Both the position numbers and the translations under genes were made by a program. From NCBI GenBank assembly GCA_017395245.1, contig JAFPVR010000010.1, positions 1 to 64,000 of the forward strand: 64,000 nt of DNA, written 5' to 3'. Of this stretch, positions 49,309 through 56,973 are shown piece after piece (positions within the stretch are counted from its first letter, which is position 1; every line of letters starts with the position of its first letter). The notes under the pieces were generated by a model. It had not been told where the DNA came from, ran no database searches, and saw only the letters and a program-made list of their open reading frames with translations. The stretch comes from Bacteroidales bacterium. Lineage in GTDB: Bacteria; Bacteroidota; Bacteroidia; Bacteroidales; WCHB1-69.

Positions 49309-50982
49309 ATGACACGAATGGAACAGGCATCAGGCGAAACGGAAAGAATCCGGCCCGCAGGACAACAGGCGGGCTCCGGCTATACCTTCGTGCTGAATCC
49401 GCGGCAACCCGCCGCCGCGACAGCCTCCTGTTACCGCGAGACGCCCATTGCCTCTGCTGTCGGCGTGCCCGAATGGGAAAAGGATACCGTGCCCGAGGCC
49501 ATTCGCCGGATGATTCACCTTTATGAGTACAAGGATTCGTCGTTTCGGGCGAAGTGCTGGAATTTTTACCGTCAGGGGAAGTTTATGGAGCACTACACCG
49601 ATGATGCGCCTTGGAACGGGGAATTCCAGCATTACTTTCCTACTTACCACGACCTGAACGTGCCGCAGCTGCGGGGTTACTTTGCCTGGCGCACTCACGC
49701 GCGACGCGGCGACTGGCAGAGCATTGCCACCTCCTTGGCCTACATTTATATATATGAGTTGCTAAACGGCATCGGGGCCGACTCCGTGACGGACAGCCTT
49801 GCCAAGATGCAGGCATTCGAGGCGGGGTTCCTTAATGCCGGCTACGGCGACGAGGGGTTGCGTAAGAACCTCCACCGCTGGATGTTGGAACTGGCGATTG
49901 TCCACATGTTGCCGGTCGAGACCGTGCTCCCGCTTATCCCCGTATCCCTCATGGAGAATGATGAGAAGCTCGACATCCTCCACACCCCCGAAAACCGCAC
50001 TGACGAGGAAGTGTTTCAGGCGATGAATCACTTTATGAACCGGGATCTTCGGGAGTCGCCTGTTTTCCTCAACGATAACCATCGCGGTATGCATCTGTTT
50101 GCTGAGGTTTGGCGGGCGGCGCTGACGAAAAGTCGCTATCTCGGAGAGGATCTCTTTGCCAACTGCTTTAGTCCCAAAAAGGTGTACCCGTGGTATCCGT
50201 TGGCCAACGCCGTCTATTGGGAACTGCGCGCCCTGCCGAATTTCATCTTCGAGGTGGATGCCGCTAGGCGCTACATCTTTCAGGATGGAAGCTGGTTTGA
50301 GGAGAAGTACGAGGAGCTCTTCTTCGACAAAAAGCGGTTCTACCAGTTGGTGCATACGGCCGACGGCATGTTCCGAAGATACTTGAAGACAGGACGTTAT
50401 CTTAAGGAAAATGTTTCCGGTGCGTGGGCCGCCCTCTATGCTGAGATGGTCATTGAGGCCGACCGCAAGGCGCAGGAGGAGGCCGCCCGCCCGAAGATCA
50501 CCATCGACCTTTCCGGCCTCGACCAAATCCGCCGCGACGCCCTCGTCACCCGCGACAGCCTCCTCACCGCCGATGAAATGGAAGTCGCCGACGCTTCCGA
50601 GCGTCCGATACCCGACCTCGCTTTTCCAGGAGCAGACGCTTCCAAGCGTCTGATCGGAGCGGACACCTCCGAACGTCTGGTAGCCGAAACCGCTTCCCAG
50701 CCTCCGGCAGCCGAAACCACTCCCGATTCTCCTTCCTCCGACCTCTCTCTTGACACACTTATCCTCCAAACCCTTCTCCAAGGTAACGATGCCTCGCCCC
50801 TCATCCGTGCTAACCGCCTTATGCCCTCCATTGTCGCGGACCGCCTTAACGAGGCCTACTACGATGTCATCGGCGACAACGTCATCGAACTCGACGGCGA
50901 CCGCCTGACCTTAGTGGAGGACTATCGCGAAGACCTTTGCAGCCTAATCACAGATCACTGTTCACAAATCACCAATCACTAA
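49309..50982 (+). CDS. TerB-N / TerB-C domain protein
   Basis: A 557-residue protein, first gene of a three-gene cassette. Residues about 60-400 match the TerB-N type region (IRRMIHLYEYKDSSFRAK, LPQLRGYFAWRTHARRGDW-like segment at 120-140, LANAVYWELRALPNFIF at 302-318). The end (about 505-545, MPSIVADRLNEAYYDVIGDN) matches TerB-C. Such proteins were linked by comparative genomics to Ter stress systems coupled with ATPases and helicases that process DNA. Between the domains, residues about 427-465 carry a palindrome-derived repeat (GADASKRLIGADTSERL). The last twelve residues (from about 546, ITDHCSQITNH) are encoded by a heptamer array. The nine-base-later ATG at 49318 is an alternative start. 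Confidence 0.72.
   Translation: MTRMEQASGETERIRPAGQQAGSGYTFVLNPRQPAAATASCYRETPIASAVGVPEWEKDTVPEAIRRMIHLYEYKDSSFRAKCWNFYRQGKFMEHYTDDAPWNGEFQHYFPTYHDLNVPQLRGYFAWRTHARRGDWQSIATSLAYIYIYELLNGIGADSVTDSLAKMQAFEAGFLNAGYGDEGLRKNLHRWMLELAIVHMLPVETVLPLIPVSLMENDEKLDILHTPENRTDEEVFQAMNHFMNRDLRESPVFLNDNHRGMHLFAEVWRAALTKSRYLGEDLFANCFSPKKVYPWYPLANAVYWELRALPNFIFEVDAARRYIFQDGSWFEEKYEELFFDKKRFYQLVHTADGMFRRYLKTGRYLKENVSGAWAALYAEMVIEADRKAQEEAARPKITIDLSGLDQIRRDALVTRDSLLTADEMEVADASERPIPDLAFPGADASKRLIGADTSERLVAETASQPPAAETTPDSPSSDLSLDTLILQTLLQGNDASPLIRANRLMPSIVADRLNEAYYDVIGDNVIELDGDRLTLVEDYREDLCSLITDHCSQITNH
50587..50700. repeat. In-frame palindromic repeats (family B) in the TerB gene
   Basis: GACGCTTCCGAGCGTC and GACGCTTCCAAGCGTC palindromes plus a decayed third copy (GACACCTCCGAACGTC), spaced by multiples of three, encoding DASERP and DASKRL. 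Confidence 0.85.
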
Positions 50983-50994
50983 TCACAGATTACC
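50944..50994. repeat. ATCACAG heptamer array spanning a stop codon
   Basis: Units ATCACAG, ATCACTG, TTCACAA, ATCACCA, ATCACTA, ATCACAG run through the last codons and stop of the TerB gene up to the next ATG at 50995. Confidence 0.88.
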
Positions 50995-52329
50995 ATGAAC
51001 GAAGAAACCCGAAAAGTCCCCAAACGCATCGCGCAAACCGTTCTGAACTCGCTGAAGGGCGGGGTAGTGCCGCGTATCGGGCTCCCCTACATCGCCGTGG
51101 GGCGCAAGAGCGAAATCGAGGCGCTGCTGCACGACGTGGACATCATCGCCGACGGCGGAGCCTCTTTCCGCTTCATTGTAGGCCGCTACGGCTCCGGTAA
51201 GAGCTTCCTGTTGCAGACTATCCGCAACTACGTGATGGACAGAGGCTTCATCGTGGCGGATGCGGATCTGTCTCCCGAAAGGCGGCTGCAGGGTACGCGC
51301 GGGCAAGGGTTGGCGACCTACCGTGAGCTCATCGGCAACCTCTCCACCAAGACCCGTCCCGAAGGTGGCGCACTGACGCTGATCCTCGACCGCTGGATCA
51401 GCAGCGTGCAGAGCGAGGCAGCGCAGGAGACGGGATTGCCGCCCGGAGATCCTGTATTGGCGCAGGCCGTGGATCGTAAAATCTACGCCGTGACCGGCCA
51501 GATGAGCGAATTGGTGCATGGCTACGAGTTCGGACGGTTGCTATCGGCCTACTACCACGCCTACCTTGATGGCGACGATGCAACCAAAGCCAAGGTAGTA
51601 CGCTGGTTCAGAGGCGAATACAACCTCAAAAAAGAGGCAAAAGACGACCTCGGTATCAACATCATCATCACCGACGACGACTGGTACGATTACCTGAAAC
51701 TCTTCGCCAGCTTCTTCCGTTTGGCGGGCTATCAGGGCTTGATTATTATGATTGATGAGCTGGTGAACATCTACAAGATTCCGAACAGCATCACCCGGCA
51801 GTACAACTACGAGAAGATGCTGACTATGTACAACGACACGCTGCAGGGCAAGGCCCGTTATTTAGGCATCCTGATGGGTGCAACCCCGCAGGCTTTGGAG
51901 GACAAGCGGCGGGGCATATACAGTTACGAGGCGTTGCGTTCGCGGCTCTCGGAGGGCAAGTTTTCGCGCCCAGGTGCCCGCGATTTGCTCGCACCCGTCA
52001 TCCGGTTGGAACCGCTCACCGCCGAGGAGATGCTCGTGCTTTGCGAGAAGCTGGCCGAGATGCACGCCGGCCTCTACGCTTACGAGCGAATGGTGACCAC
52101 CAATGACTTGGTTGCGTTCATCAAGATGGAATATGGCCGAATCGGCGCCGACCAGAACATCACCCCCCGCGAGGTTATCCGCGACTTCATCGAGCTGCTT
52201 GACCTGCTTTACCAGAACCCGGCGATGAAGCTGTCGGAACTACTTGAGAGTGACGCCTTCACCTACACGAAGAGCGAGGCGGTGAGTGACAATGTGACGG
52301 ACGAAAACTACGCGGAATTCACGATATAA
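50995..52329 (+). CDS. BrxD-like P-loop ATPase (DUF2791)
   Basis: A 444-residue ATPase resembling BrxD (DUF2791) of BREX type 2 systems. Walker A GRYGSGKSF (63-71) follows a lead-in IAVGRKSEIEALL; Walker B LIIMIDELVNIY lies near residue 245; the segment RGIYSYEALRSRL is a sensor-like region, and the C-terminus is helical. BrxD-type ATPases occur beside Lhr-like helicases in several cassettes, as here. The gene begins at the end of a heptamer array and is separated by seven bases from the helicase gene. BREX core genes (brxC, pglX, pglZ) are absent from the window, so this is not a BREX locus. Confidence 0.78.
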   Translation: MNEETRKVPKRIAQTVLNSLKGGVVPRIGLPYIAVGRKSEIEALLHDVDIIADGGASFRFIVGRYGSGKSFLLQTIRNYVMDRGFIVADADLSPERRLQGTRGQGLATYRELIGNLSTKTRPEGGALTLILDRWISSVQSEAAQETGLPPGDPVLAQAVDRKIYAVTGQMSELVHGYEFGRLLSAYYHAYLDGDDATKAKVVRWFRGEYNLKKEAKDDLGINIIITDDDWYDYLKLFASFFRLAGYQGLIIMIDELVNIYKIPNSITRQYNYEKMLTMYNDTLQGKARYLGILMGATPQALEDKRRGIYSYEALRSRLSEGKFSRPGARDLLAPVIRLEPLTAEEMLVLCEKLAEMHAGLYAYERMVTTNDLVAFIKMEYGRIGADQNITPREVIRDFIELLDLLYQNPAMKLSELLESDAFTYTKSEAVSDNVTDENYAEFTI

Positions 52330-52336
52330 GAGAAAC

Positions 52337-54685
52337 ATGGACGTTTTCGCTCGATACTCCCCGTTTATCCAGGACTACATCTACCGCTCCGGATGGCAGA
52401 CGCTGCGCGGTGTGCAGAACGCGGCGGGCGACGCCATTTTCGGTACGGATGCCAATGTGCTGCTGACGGCTTCCACAGCGTCGGGCAAGACCGAGGCGGC
52501 CTTTTTCCCCATCCTGACGTTGCTTGACGAGGAGCCGTCGCGGACAGTCGGTGTGCTTTACATTGCCCCGCTCAAGGCGCTCATCAATGACCAGTTTCAA
52601 CGGCTTGACGAGCTTTGCCAGGAGGCGGGCATTGCGGTAACTCGCTGGCACGGTGACGCTTCGCAGTCGCGCAAACGCAAGCTGCTTCGCCGTCCGTCGG
52701 GTATTGTGCAGATCACACCCGAATCATTGGAATCGCTGCTCATCAACAAGCATGCCGAGATTACGGCGCTTTTCGGCGACCTGCGGTTCATTGTCATCGA
52801 CGAGATTCATTCGCTGCTGCGCGGCGACCGCGGCATGCAGACCTTCTGCCTTATCGAGCGGCTCTGTCGGCAGGCCGGCTGCAATCCTCGCCGCGTGGGC
52901 CTCTCCGCCACCATCGGCAACCCCGAGGCGGCGGGACAGTTTCTGTCGGCGGACAGTGGCAGGGACACCGTCATCCCCAAATTCGACGGCGGCAAGGAGG
53001 TCTGGCGGCTGTCGATGGAGCATTTCTGGAACAATACCCAGGAGTCAACGCTTCCCAGCGTTGATCAGGGGTCGACGCTTCCAAGCGTCGGTGTTTCCGA
53101 AACGCTCGGAGGCGTTAATTCCAACGAAACGCTTGGAAGCGTTTCCCCCTTTGAAACGCTTGGAAGCGTTAACGCCAACGAAACGCTTGGAAGCGTTTCC
53201 CCCTTTGAAACGCTCGGAGGCGTTTCCTCCTGTGACCCGGCGATAGACTACATTTTCGAGCATACGCGGGGCAAGAAGTGCCTCGTGTTCACCAACTCGC
53301 GGGAGGAGTGCGAGTCGGTATGCCAGCAGTTGCGGCAGCTCTGTGAGAACAGACACGAACCCGATCGGTTCCTCATCCACCACGGTAACCTGTCGGCCTC
53401 CTACCGCGAGAGTGCGGAGCAGGACATGAAGGACGACGATTCGTTGCTGTCGGTTTGTGCCACCGCCACATTAGAGTTGGGCATCGACGTCGGGCGGTTG
53501 GAGCGGGCGTTCCACATTGACGCGCCCTTCACCGTGTCGGGATTCCTGCAGCGCATGGGGCGCACGGGGCGTCGCGGCGACCCGTCGGAGATGTGGTTCG
53601 TGATGCGCGAAGAACGTCCCGAGGCCCGCGCCATGCTGCCGGAGACGCTGCCGTGGTACCTGTTGCAGGGCATCGCGCTGGTGCAGCTCTATGTTGAGGA
53701 GCGGTTTGTGGAGCCTCCTCGCACCCACCGGCTGCCCTTCAGCCTGCTTTACCACCAGACGATGAGCACGCTGGCCTCCTGCGGCGAGATGACCCCTGCC
53801 GAGCTGGCCTCGCGGGTGCTACCGCTGTCGTGCTTCCATCGCATCACCCAAGACGACTACCGTGTGCTGCTGCGCCATCTCATTGAAAACGACCATATCC
53901 AGCGCACCGAAGGCGGCGGCTTGGTGGTGGGGCTTACGGGCGAGCGCGTTGTCAACAATTACAAGTTCTACGCTGTCTTCCAGGAGAACATTGAATATAC
54001 GGTCCGCACAGGCTCCGAGCAGTTGGGAACCATCGTCAAACCGCCGCCCGTTGGCGACAAAATCGCCATTGCGGGGCGTGTGTGGGCGGTGGATGAGGTT
54101 GACCACCTGCGGCGCGAGGTCTGGTGCACACTCGTCAAGGGGCGCATCCCGGCCTACTTTGGCGACTGTGCCGGCGACATCCACACGCATATCCTGGAGC
54201 GCATGTTCAGCGTTTTGGCTGAGGACAAGACTTACCCGTACCTGATGCCCCATGCCGTCACTCGCCTTGCCGAGGCTAGGGAGGCTTTCCGCAAGTCGGG
54301 CATGGCGGAGCGCCCGCTCGTAAACCTTGGCGGGCAAATGTGGGCGTTGTTCCCCTGGTTGGGGTCTTACGCCTTCATCGCGCTGGAGCGTTTCTTGAAG
54401 ATACGGTGCGGCAGTCGGCTCGGTATCAAAGGGTTGAGTCCGTCGCGGCCCTACTACATGCAGTTCACCATGAAGGTCGGCGAAGCGGAGTTTTACCGGA
54501 TTCTGGCCGACGAGGCCTCCAAGCCTTTCGACCCGCAAGAGTTGCTCTATCCGGAAGAGAACCCGGTATTCGAGAAGTACGACGAGTACGTGCCCGAGTC
54601 GCTCGTCCGCAAGGGTTTCGCCCTCGGTGTCCTTGACGTGGAGGGGATGCGGAGTCGGGTGCTGGGGTGGGGAAGGATGATGTAG
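52337..54685 (+). CDS. Lhr-like superfamily 2 DEIH-box helicase
   Basis: A 782-residue helicase of the Lhr/BrxHI kind. Motif I TASTASGKTEAAF (44-56), motif Ia APLKALINDQ, motif II DEIH (155-158), motif III LSATIG, then motif V/VI (ATLELGIDVG, QRMGRTGRRGD) and a C-terminal winged-helix plus Lhr-core region. Residues about 235-300, between the two RecA-like domains, consist of repeats (ETLGSVSPFE, ETLGSVNANE) generated by AACGCTTGGAAGCGTT palindromes. The stop codon TAG is part of a family A palindrome (54682-54709). Translated as the third gene of the TerB-BrxD-helicase cassette; DNA or RNA unwinding in genome defence or repair is inferred. Confidence 0.85.
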   Translation: MDVFARYSPFIQDYIYRSGWQTLRGVQNAAGDAIFGTDANVLLTASTASGKTEAAFFPILTLLDEEPSRTVGVLYIAPLKALINDQFQRLDELCQEAGIAVTRWHGDASQSRKRKLLRRPSGIVQITPESLESLLINKHAEITALFGDLRFIVIDEIHSLLRGDRGMQTFCLIERLCRQAGCNPRRVGLSATIGNPEAAGQFLSADSGRDTVIPKFDGGKEVWRLSMEHFWNNTQESTLPSVDQGSTLPSVGVSETLGGVNSNETLGSVSPFETLGSVNANETLGSVSPFETLGGVSSCDPAIDYIFEHTRGKKCLVFTNSREECESVCQQLRQLCENRHEPDRFLIHHGNLSASYRESAEQDMKDDDSLLSVCATATLELGIDVGRLERAFHIDAPFTVSGFLQRMGRTGRRGDPSEMWFVMREERPEARAMLPETLPWYLLQGIALVQLYVEERFVEPPRTHRLPFSLLYHQTMSTLASCGEMTPAELASRVLPLSCFHRITQDDYRVLLRHLIENDHIQRTEGGGLVVGLTGERVVNNYKFYAVFQENIEYTVRTGSEQLGTIVKPPPVGDKIAIAGRVWAVDEVDHLRREVWCTLVKGRIPAYFGDCAGDIHTHILERMFSVLAEDKTYPYLMPHAVTRLAEAREAFRKSGMAERPLVNLGGQMWALFPWLGSYAFIALERFLKIRCGSRLGIKGLSPSRPYYMQFTMKVGEAEFYRILADEASKPFDPQELLYPEENPVFEKYDEYVPESLVRKGFALGVLDVEGMRSRVLGWGRMM
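53044..53234. repeat. In-frame palindromic repeats (family B) in the helicase gene
   Basis: Seven copies of a 14-16 base palindrome (AACGCTTGGAAGCGTT and variants, AACGCTCGGAGGCGTT) spaced about 30 bases, alternately separated by TCCCCCTTTG and AACGCCAACG. Frame kept open throughout. Confidence 0.92.
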
Positions 54686-54709
54686 AGTCGCACGGCCGTG
54701 CGTCTTTAC
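54682..54709. repeat. 28-bp palindrome, family A, forming a stop codon
   Basis: Arms GTAGAGTCGC / GCGTCTTTAC. The TAG at 54683-54685 terminates the helicase gene. Confidence 0.88.
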
Positions 54710-54717
54710 ATCATCCT

Positions 54718-54765
54718 GAGTTTTTTCCAAAACTGTCGTTTTCGGGGTGGTTTTGGAAAAAACTC
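54718..54765. repeat. Perfect 16-bp stem hairpin
   Basis: GAGTTTTTTCCAAAAC and its exact reverse complement, separated by 16 bases; possible terminator of the helicase cassette. Confidence 0.85.
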
Positions 54766-54829
54766 GGAACGTGGTGGCAAGGGAGGCATTGCGGACACGC
54801 GGCCGGTCTTAGGGTCGGAAGTGCTGCGG

Positions 54830-54866
54830 GCGAATCTTTCTGTGGTTTCTGTGATTTCTGTGTGAC
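54830..54866. repeat. 37-bp direct repeat, copy 1
   Basis: GCGAATCTTTCTGTGGTTTC... ending TGTGTGAC. An identical 37-base copy lies at 56571-56607 and a diverged one at 56626-56662. Copies 1 and 2 bracket the ATPase gene. Confidence 0.9.
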
Positions 54867-54875
54867 CATTATCAT

Positions 54876-54928
54876 TTTAAAACTCAGCGAAATTGAAGAA
54901 AAAACTTTGAGTTTCGCTGAGTTTTAAA
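54876..54928. repeat. Perfect 17-bp stem hairpin upstream of the ATPase gene
   Basis: TTTAAAACTCAGCGAAA and its exact reverse complement, separated by 19 bases, about 33 bases ahead of the promoter box. Confidence 0.85.
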
Positions 54929-54960
54929 GTGAAAAATTCGATGGTTTTAGAAAAGTTTTG

Positions 54961-54968
54961 TATCTTTG
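54961..54968 (+). promoter_or_regulatory. -7 box of the ATPase gene
   Basis: TATCTTTG, 35 bases upstream of the ATG at 55003. Confidence 0.75.
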
Positions 54969-55002
54969 CGCTCAAAGAAAATCAATTGCAATAAGTTGTT
55001 AA

Positions 55003-56460
55003 GTGATGAAATATCAAAGCGTTATAGGTAGAGAGACTGAGATTGAAACCCTAGAAAGACTGTACAAATCGCAAAAGTCAGAATTCATCGCGATTTATGG
55101 TCGTCGGCGTATCGGAAAATCATTCCTTGTGAGCGAGGTGTATGGGCGGAAATTGGTGTTTAGCGTTGTGGGCACCTATTTGAAAGAGGAGGATAAAAGT
55201 TATGAGACGTACCGGCGCATTCAACTCGATCATTTCTACGATTCGTTGCGGTTGGCCGGTTTGTCTGGGCAAGAACGAAAGCCTGACTGCTGGCGTGAGG
55301 CGTTTCTGCTGCTGCGCAAGTTGCTGGCGGGTATTAAGCGACGCCGGAAGGTGATTCTGATCGATGAGCTGCCCTGGCTGGCCGGGCCTCAGTCGTCGGA
55401 GATGATTTCGGAACTGGGGTATTTCTGGAACTCCTGGGCGGACAGTCAGAGGAACATCGTGCTGGTGGTGTGCGGCTCGGCCACAAGTTGGATGCTTGAC
55501 AATGTGATTCGCGACTATGGCGGATTACACGGGCGTTTGACGGAAACCATCAAATTAAAACCATTCACGCTGGCAGAATGTGAGCGTTACTATCGCAAAC
55601 ACGGTTTCCGGCTTTCTCGTTATGAGATTTGTGTGGGATACATGGCACTTGGCGGCGTGCCGTATTACCTTGACAAGTTGCGGTACGACCAGACGATGAC
55701 CGAGAATATCGACCGACTGTTTTTTGCCGATGATAAAATACATCAAGAGTTCAAAGATGTTTACACGGGACTGTATGCGAGCAAGGAACGGTATGTGGAC
55801 ATTGTTAAAGCGTTGGGTGGTCGGTTTTATGGTATGACGCAAAGCGAGTTGTTTGAAGCGCTGGGAGTGAAGAGCGGCGGCACGTTGAGTAAGCAGTTGG
55901 ACAATTTAATGGAGTCCGGGGTGGTGAGGCGGTATCCGCGATATGGGAAACGTCAGGTTGAGACGATGTACCAGCTGACTGATTTCTTCTCGCTTTTCTA
56001 CTTGCGGTTTGTGAATGGCAATCCCATACGGAAGGGGTTGTGGAACAGTATTCATGGAACATCAACCTTCTATACATGGGCTGGCGATACGTTCGAGTTG
56101 CTCGCCATTCAGCATTTGGAGCAGATGCAGGATGCGTTGCGTATTCCTTCGGTTGACAGGAGCTACTGTTGGAGCGGCAATGCACCTGACGGGCGCAGGG
56201 CGCAGGTGGATCTGGTGTTAGAAAGCAAGGCGAGCCGAACGGATTTCCTTTGCGAGATGAAGTTCTCCAGCAGCCGTTATGCCATCTCATTGGAGGATGA
56301 GGAGGACATGTTGCACAGAATAGCCGCTTTTGAAGCGAGTAAGATGCACAGAGGTTCACATTCCATCCAGTTGGTGTTGGTTACGACGATGGGGCTTGCC
56401 CGAGGAGGCCACGCCGGGATGGTCAACCGGACGGTGATGCTGGAGGATTTGTTCAGGTAG
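55003..56460 (+). CDS. ATPase with DUF234-type C-terminus
   Basis: A 485-residue P-loop protein of the archaeal-type ATPase/DUF234 family. Walker A YGRRRIGKSFLV (32-43), Walker B VILIDELPWL (about 119-128), sensor region VVCGSATSWM. A winged-helix follows (about 285-325, FEALGVKSGGTLSKQLDNLMESG), then a C-terminal nuclease-like DUF234 region ending in QVDLVLESKA ... FLCEMKFS, which has the D-ExK pattern of PD-(D/E)xK enzymes (Asp, then Glu-x-Lys). These genes are abundant, strain-variable and scattered in Bacteroidetes; role unknown, possibly defence or addiction. Its stop codon TAG belongs to a family A palindrome and the gene is bracketed by 37-base direct repeats. Confidence 0.82.
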   Translation: MMKYQSVIGRETEIETLERLYKSQKSEFIAIYGRRRIGKSFLVSEVYGRKLVFSVVGTYLKEEDKSYETYRRIQLDHFYDSLRLAGLSGQERKPDCWREAFLLLRKLLAGIKRRRKVILIDELPWLAGPQSSEMISELGYFWNSWADSQRNIVLVVCGSATSWMLDNVIRDYGGLHGRLTETIKLKPFTLAECERYYRKHGFRLSRYEICVGYMALGGVPYYLDKLRYDQTMTENIDRLFFADDKIHQEFKDVYTGLYASKERYVDIVKALGGRFYGMTQSELFEALGVKSGGTLSKQLDNLMESGVVRRYPRYGKRQVETMYQLTDFFSLFYLRFVNGNPIRKGLWNSIHGTSTFYTWAGDTFELLAIQHLEQMQDALRIPSVDRSYCWSGNAPDGRRAQVDLVLESKASRTDFLCEMKFSSSRYAISLEDEEDMLHRIAAFEASKMHRGSHSIQLVLVTTMGLARGGHAGMVNRTVMLEDLFR

Positions 56461-56484
56461 AGCCGCAAAATTTCGCGTCTTTAC
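56457..56484. repeat. 28-bp palindrome, family A, forming a stop codon
   Basis: Degenerate copy with arms GTAGAGCCGC / GCGTCTTTAC. TAG at 56458-56460 is the stop codon of the ATPase gene. Confidence 0.82.
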
Positions 56485-56570
56485 AACCCCTTAATCGTGC
56501 CCCTCCCCTCCTATTGATAACTTGTTGATAAAGATGACTCCCTAAAGGCCTCTCCCGCCATTAGCCGCAG

Positions 56571-56662
56571 GCGAATCTTTCTGTGGTTTCTGTGATTTCT
56601 GTGTGACATACATATTTCGCCGCAGGCGAATGTTTTTGTTCTTTCTATTGTTCCCGTGTGAC
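56571..56662. repeat. 37-bp direct repeats, copies 2 and 3
   Basis: Copy 2 (56571-56607) is identical to the one upstream of the ATPase gene; copy 3 (56626-56662) has the same length and ends (GCGAAT ... GTGTGAC) but a diverged middle. Confidence 0.85.
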
Positions 56663-56676
56663 ACAGATATTTTTTG

Positions 56677-56684
56677 TATCTTTG
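56677..56684 (+). promoter_or_regulatory. -7 box upstream of a non-coding region and the SEDS-PBP operon
   Basis: TATCTTTG followed by CCCCG. It is about 290 bases from the first ATG of the operon, so a long leader or a separate RNA is expected. Confidence 0.7.
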
Positions 56685-56689
56685 CCCCG

Positions 56690-56935
56690 TTGTTCCGCCG
56701 CAAGGCGTGGCAGCGGTTTTTTATTGAAAAGAAAGCGAGTTTTCGCTTATCCGTCTCGGTGAATCTGGACAATTCGCGAATGTTAGTACGGGTATCGAAA
56801 ATCAAGCTTGCCTGTGAGTATTTATTGCCAAATACAAATAGGTGGGGCTTGTTCTTCAGTATCTTACTAACAGGGAGTCCAGACCCTACCGAGTGGAGAC
56901 TGTCGAATTAAAGCTCCACTTTCTTTTTGTATTGT
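56690..56935 (+). ncRNA. Candidate structured RNA or long leader
   Basis: From the promoter at 56677 the sequence is not convincingly coding. It contains an early hairpin followed by TTTTTT (CCGC ... GCGG, about 56695-56722) and a distal nine-pair stem GTGGGGCTT (56842-56850) with AAGCTCCAC (56911-56919), then a T-rich stretch. It could be a small RNA with its own terminator or an attenuating leader for the operon starting at 56974. I could not match it to 6S, tmRNA, RNase P or a known riboswitch. Confidence 0.45.
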
Positions 56936-56973
56936 GTTTGGAATGAATATATCAACAGGATAATGGAATAGTC

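Noticed and set aside
49309..54685. Complete BREX system
   Set aside because: Only BrxD-like and Lhr-like genes are present. No PglX methylase, PglZ, BrxC or Lon-like gene is visible in the window.
56603..56911. 102-residue open frame upstream of the SEDS-PBP operon
   Set aside because: Its start precedes a strong promoter box and it reads through a direct repeat and hairpins; no signal peptide or domain is convincing. The region is better treated as non-coding.
56842..56919. 6S RNA or other named Rfam RNA
   Set aside because: The visible stem is too short and lacks the extended closing helix and central bubble of 6S; no tmRNA or RNase P signature either, so no name is given.
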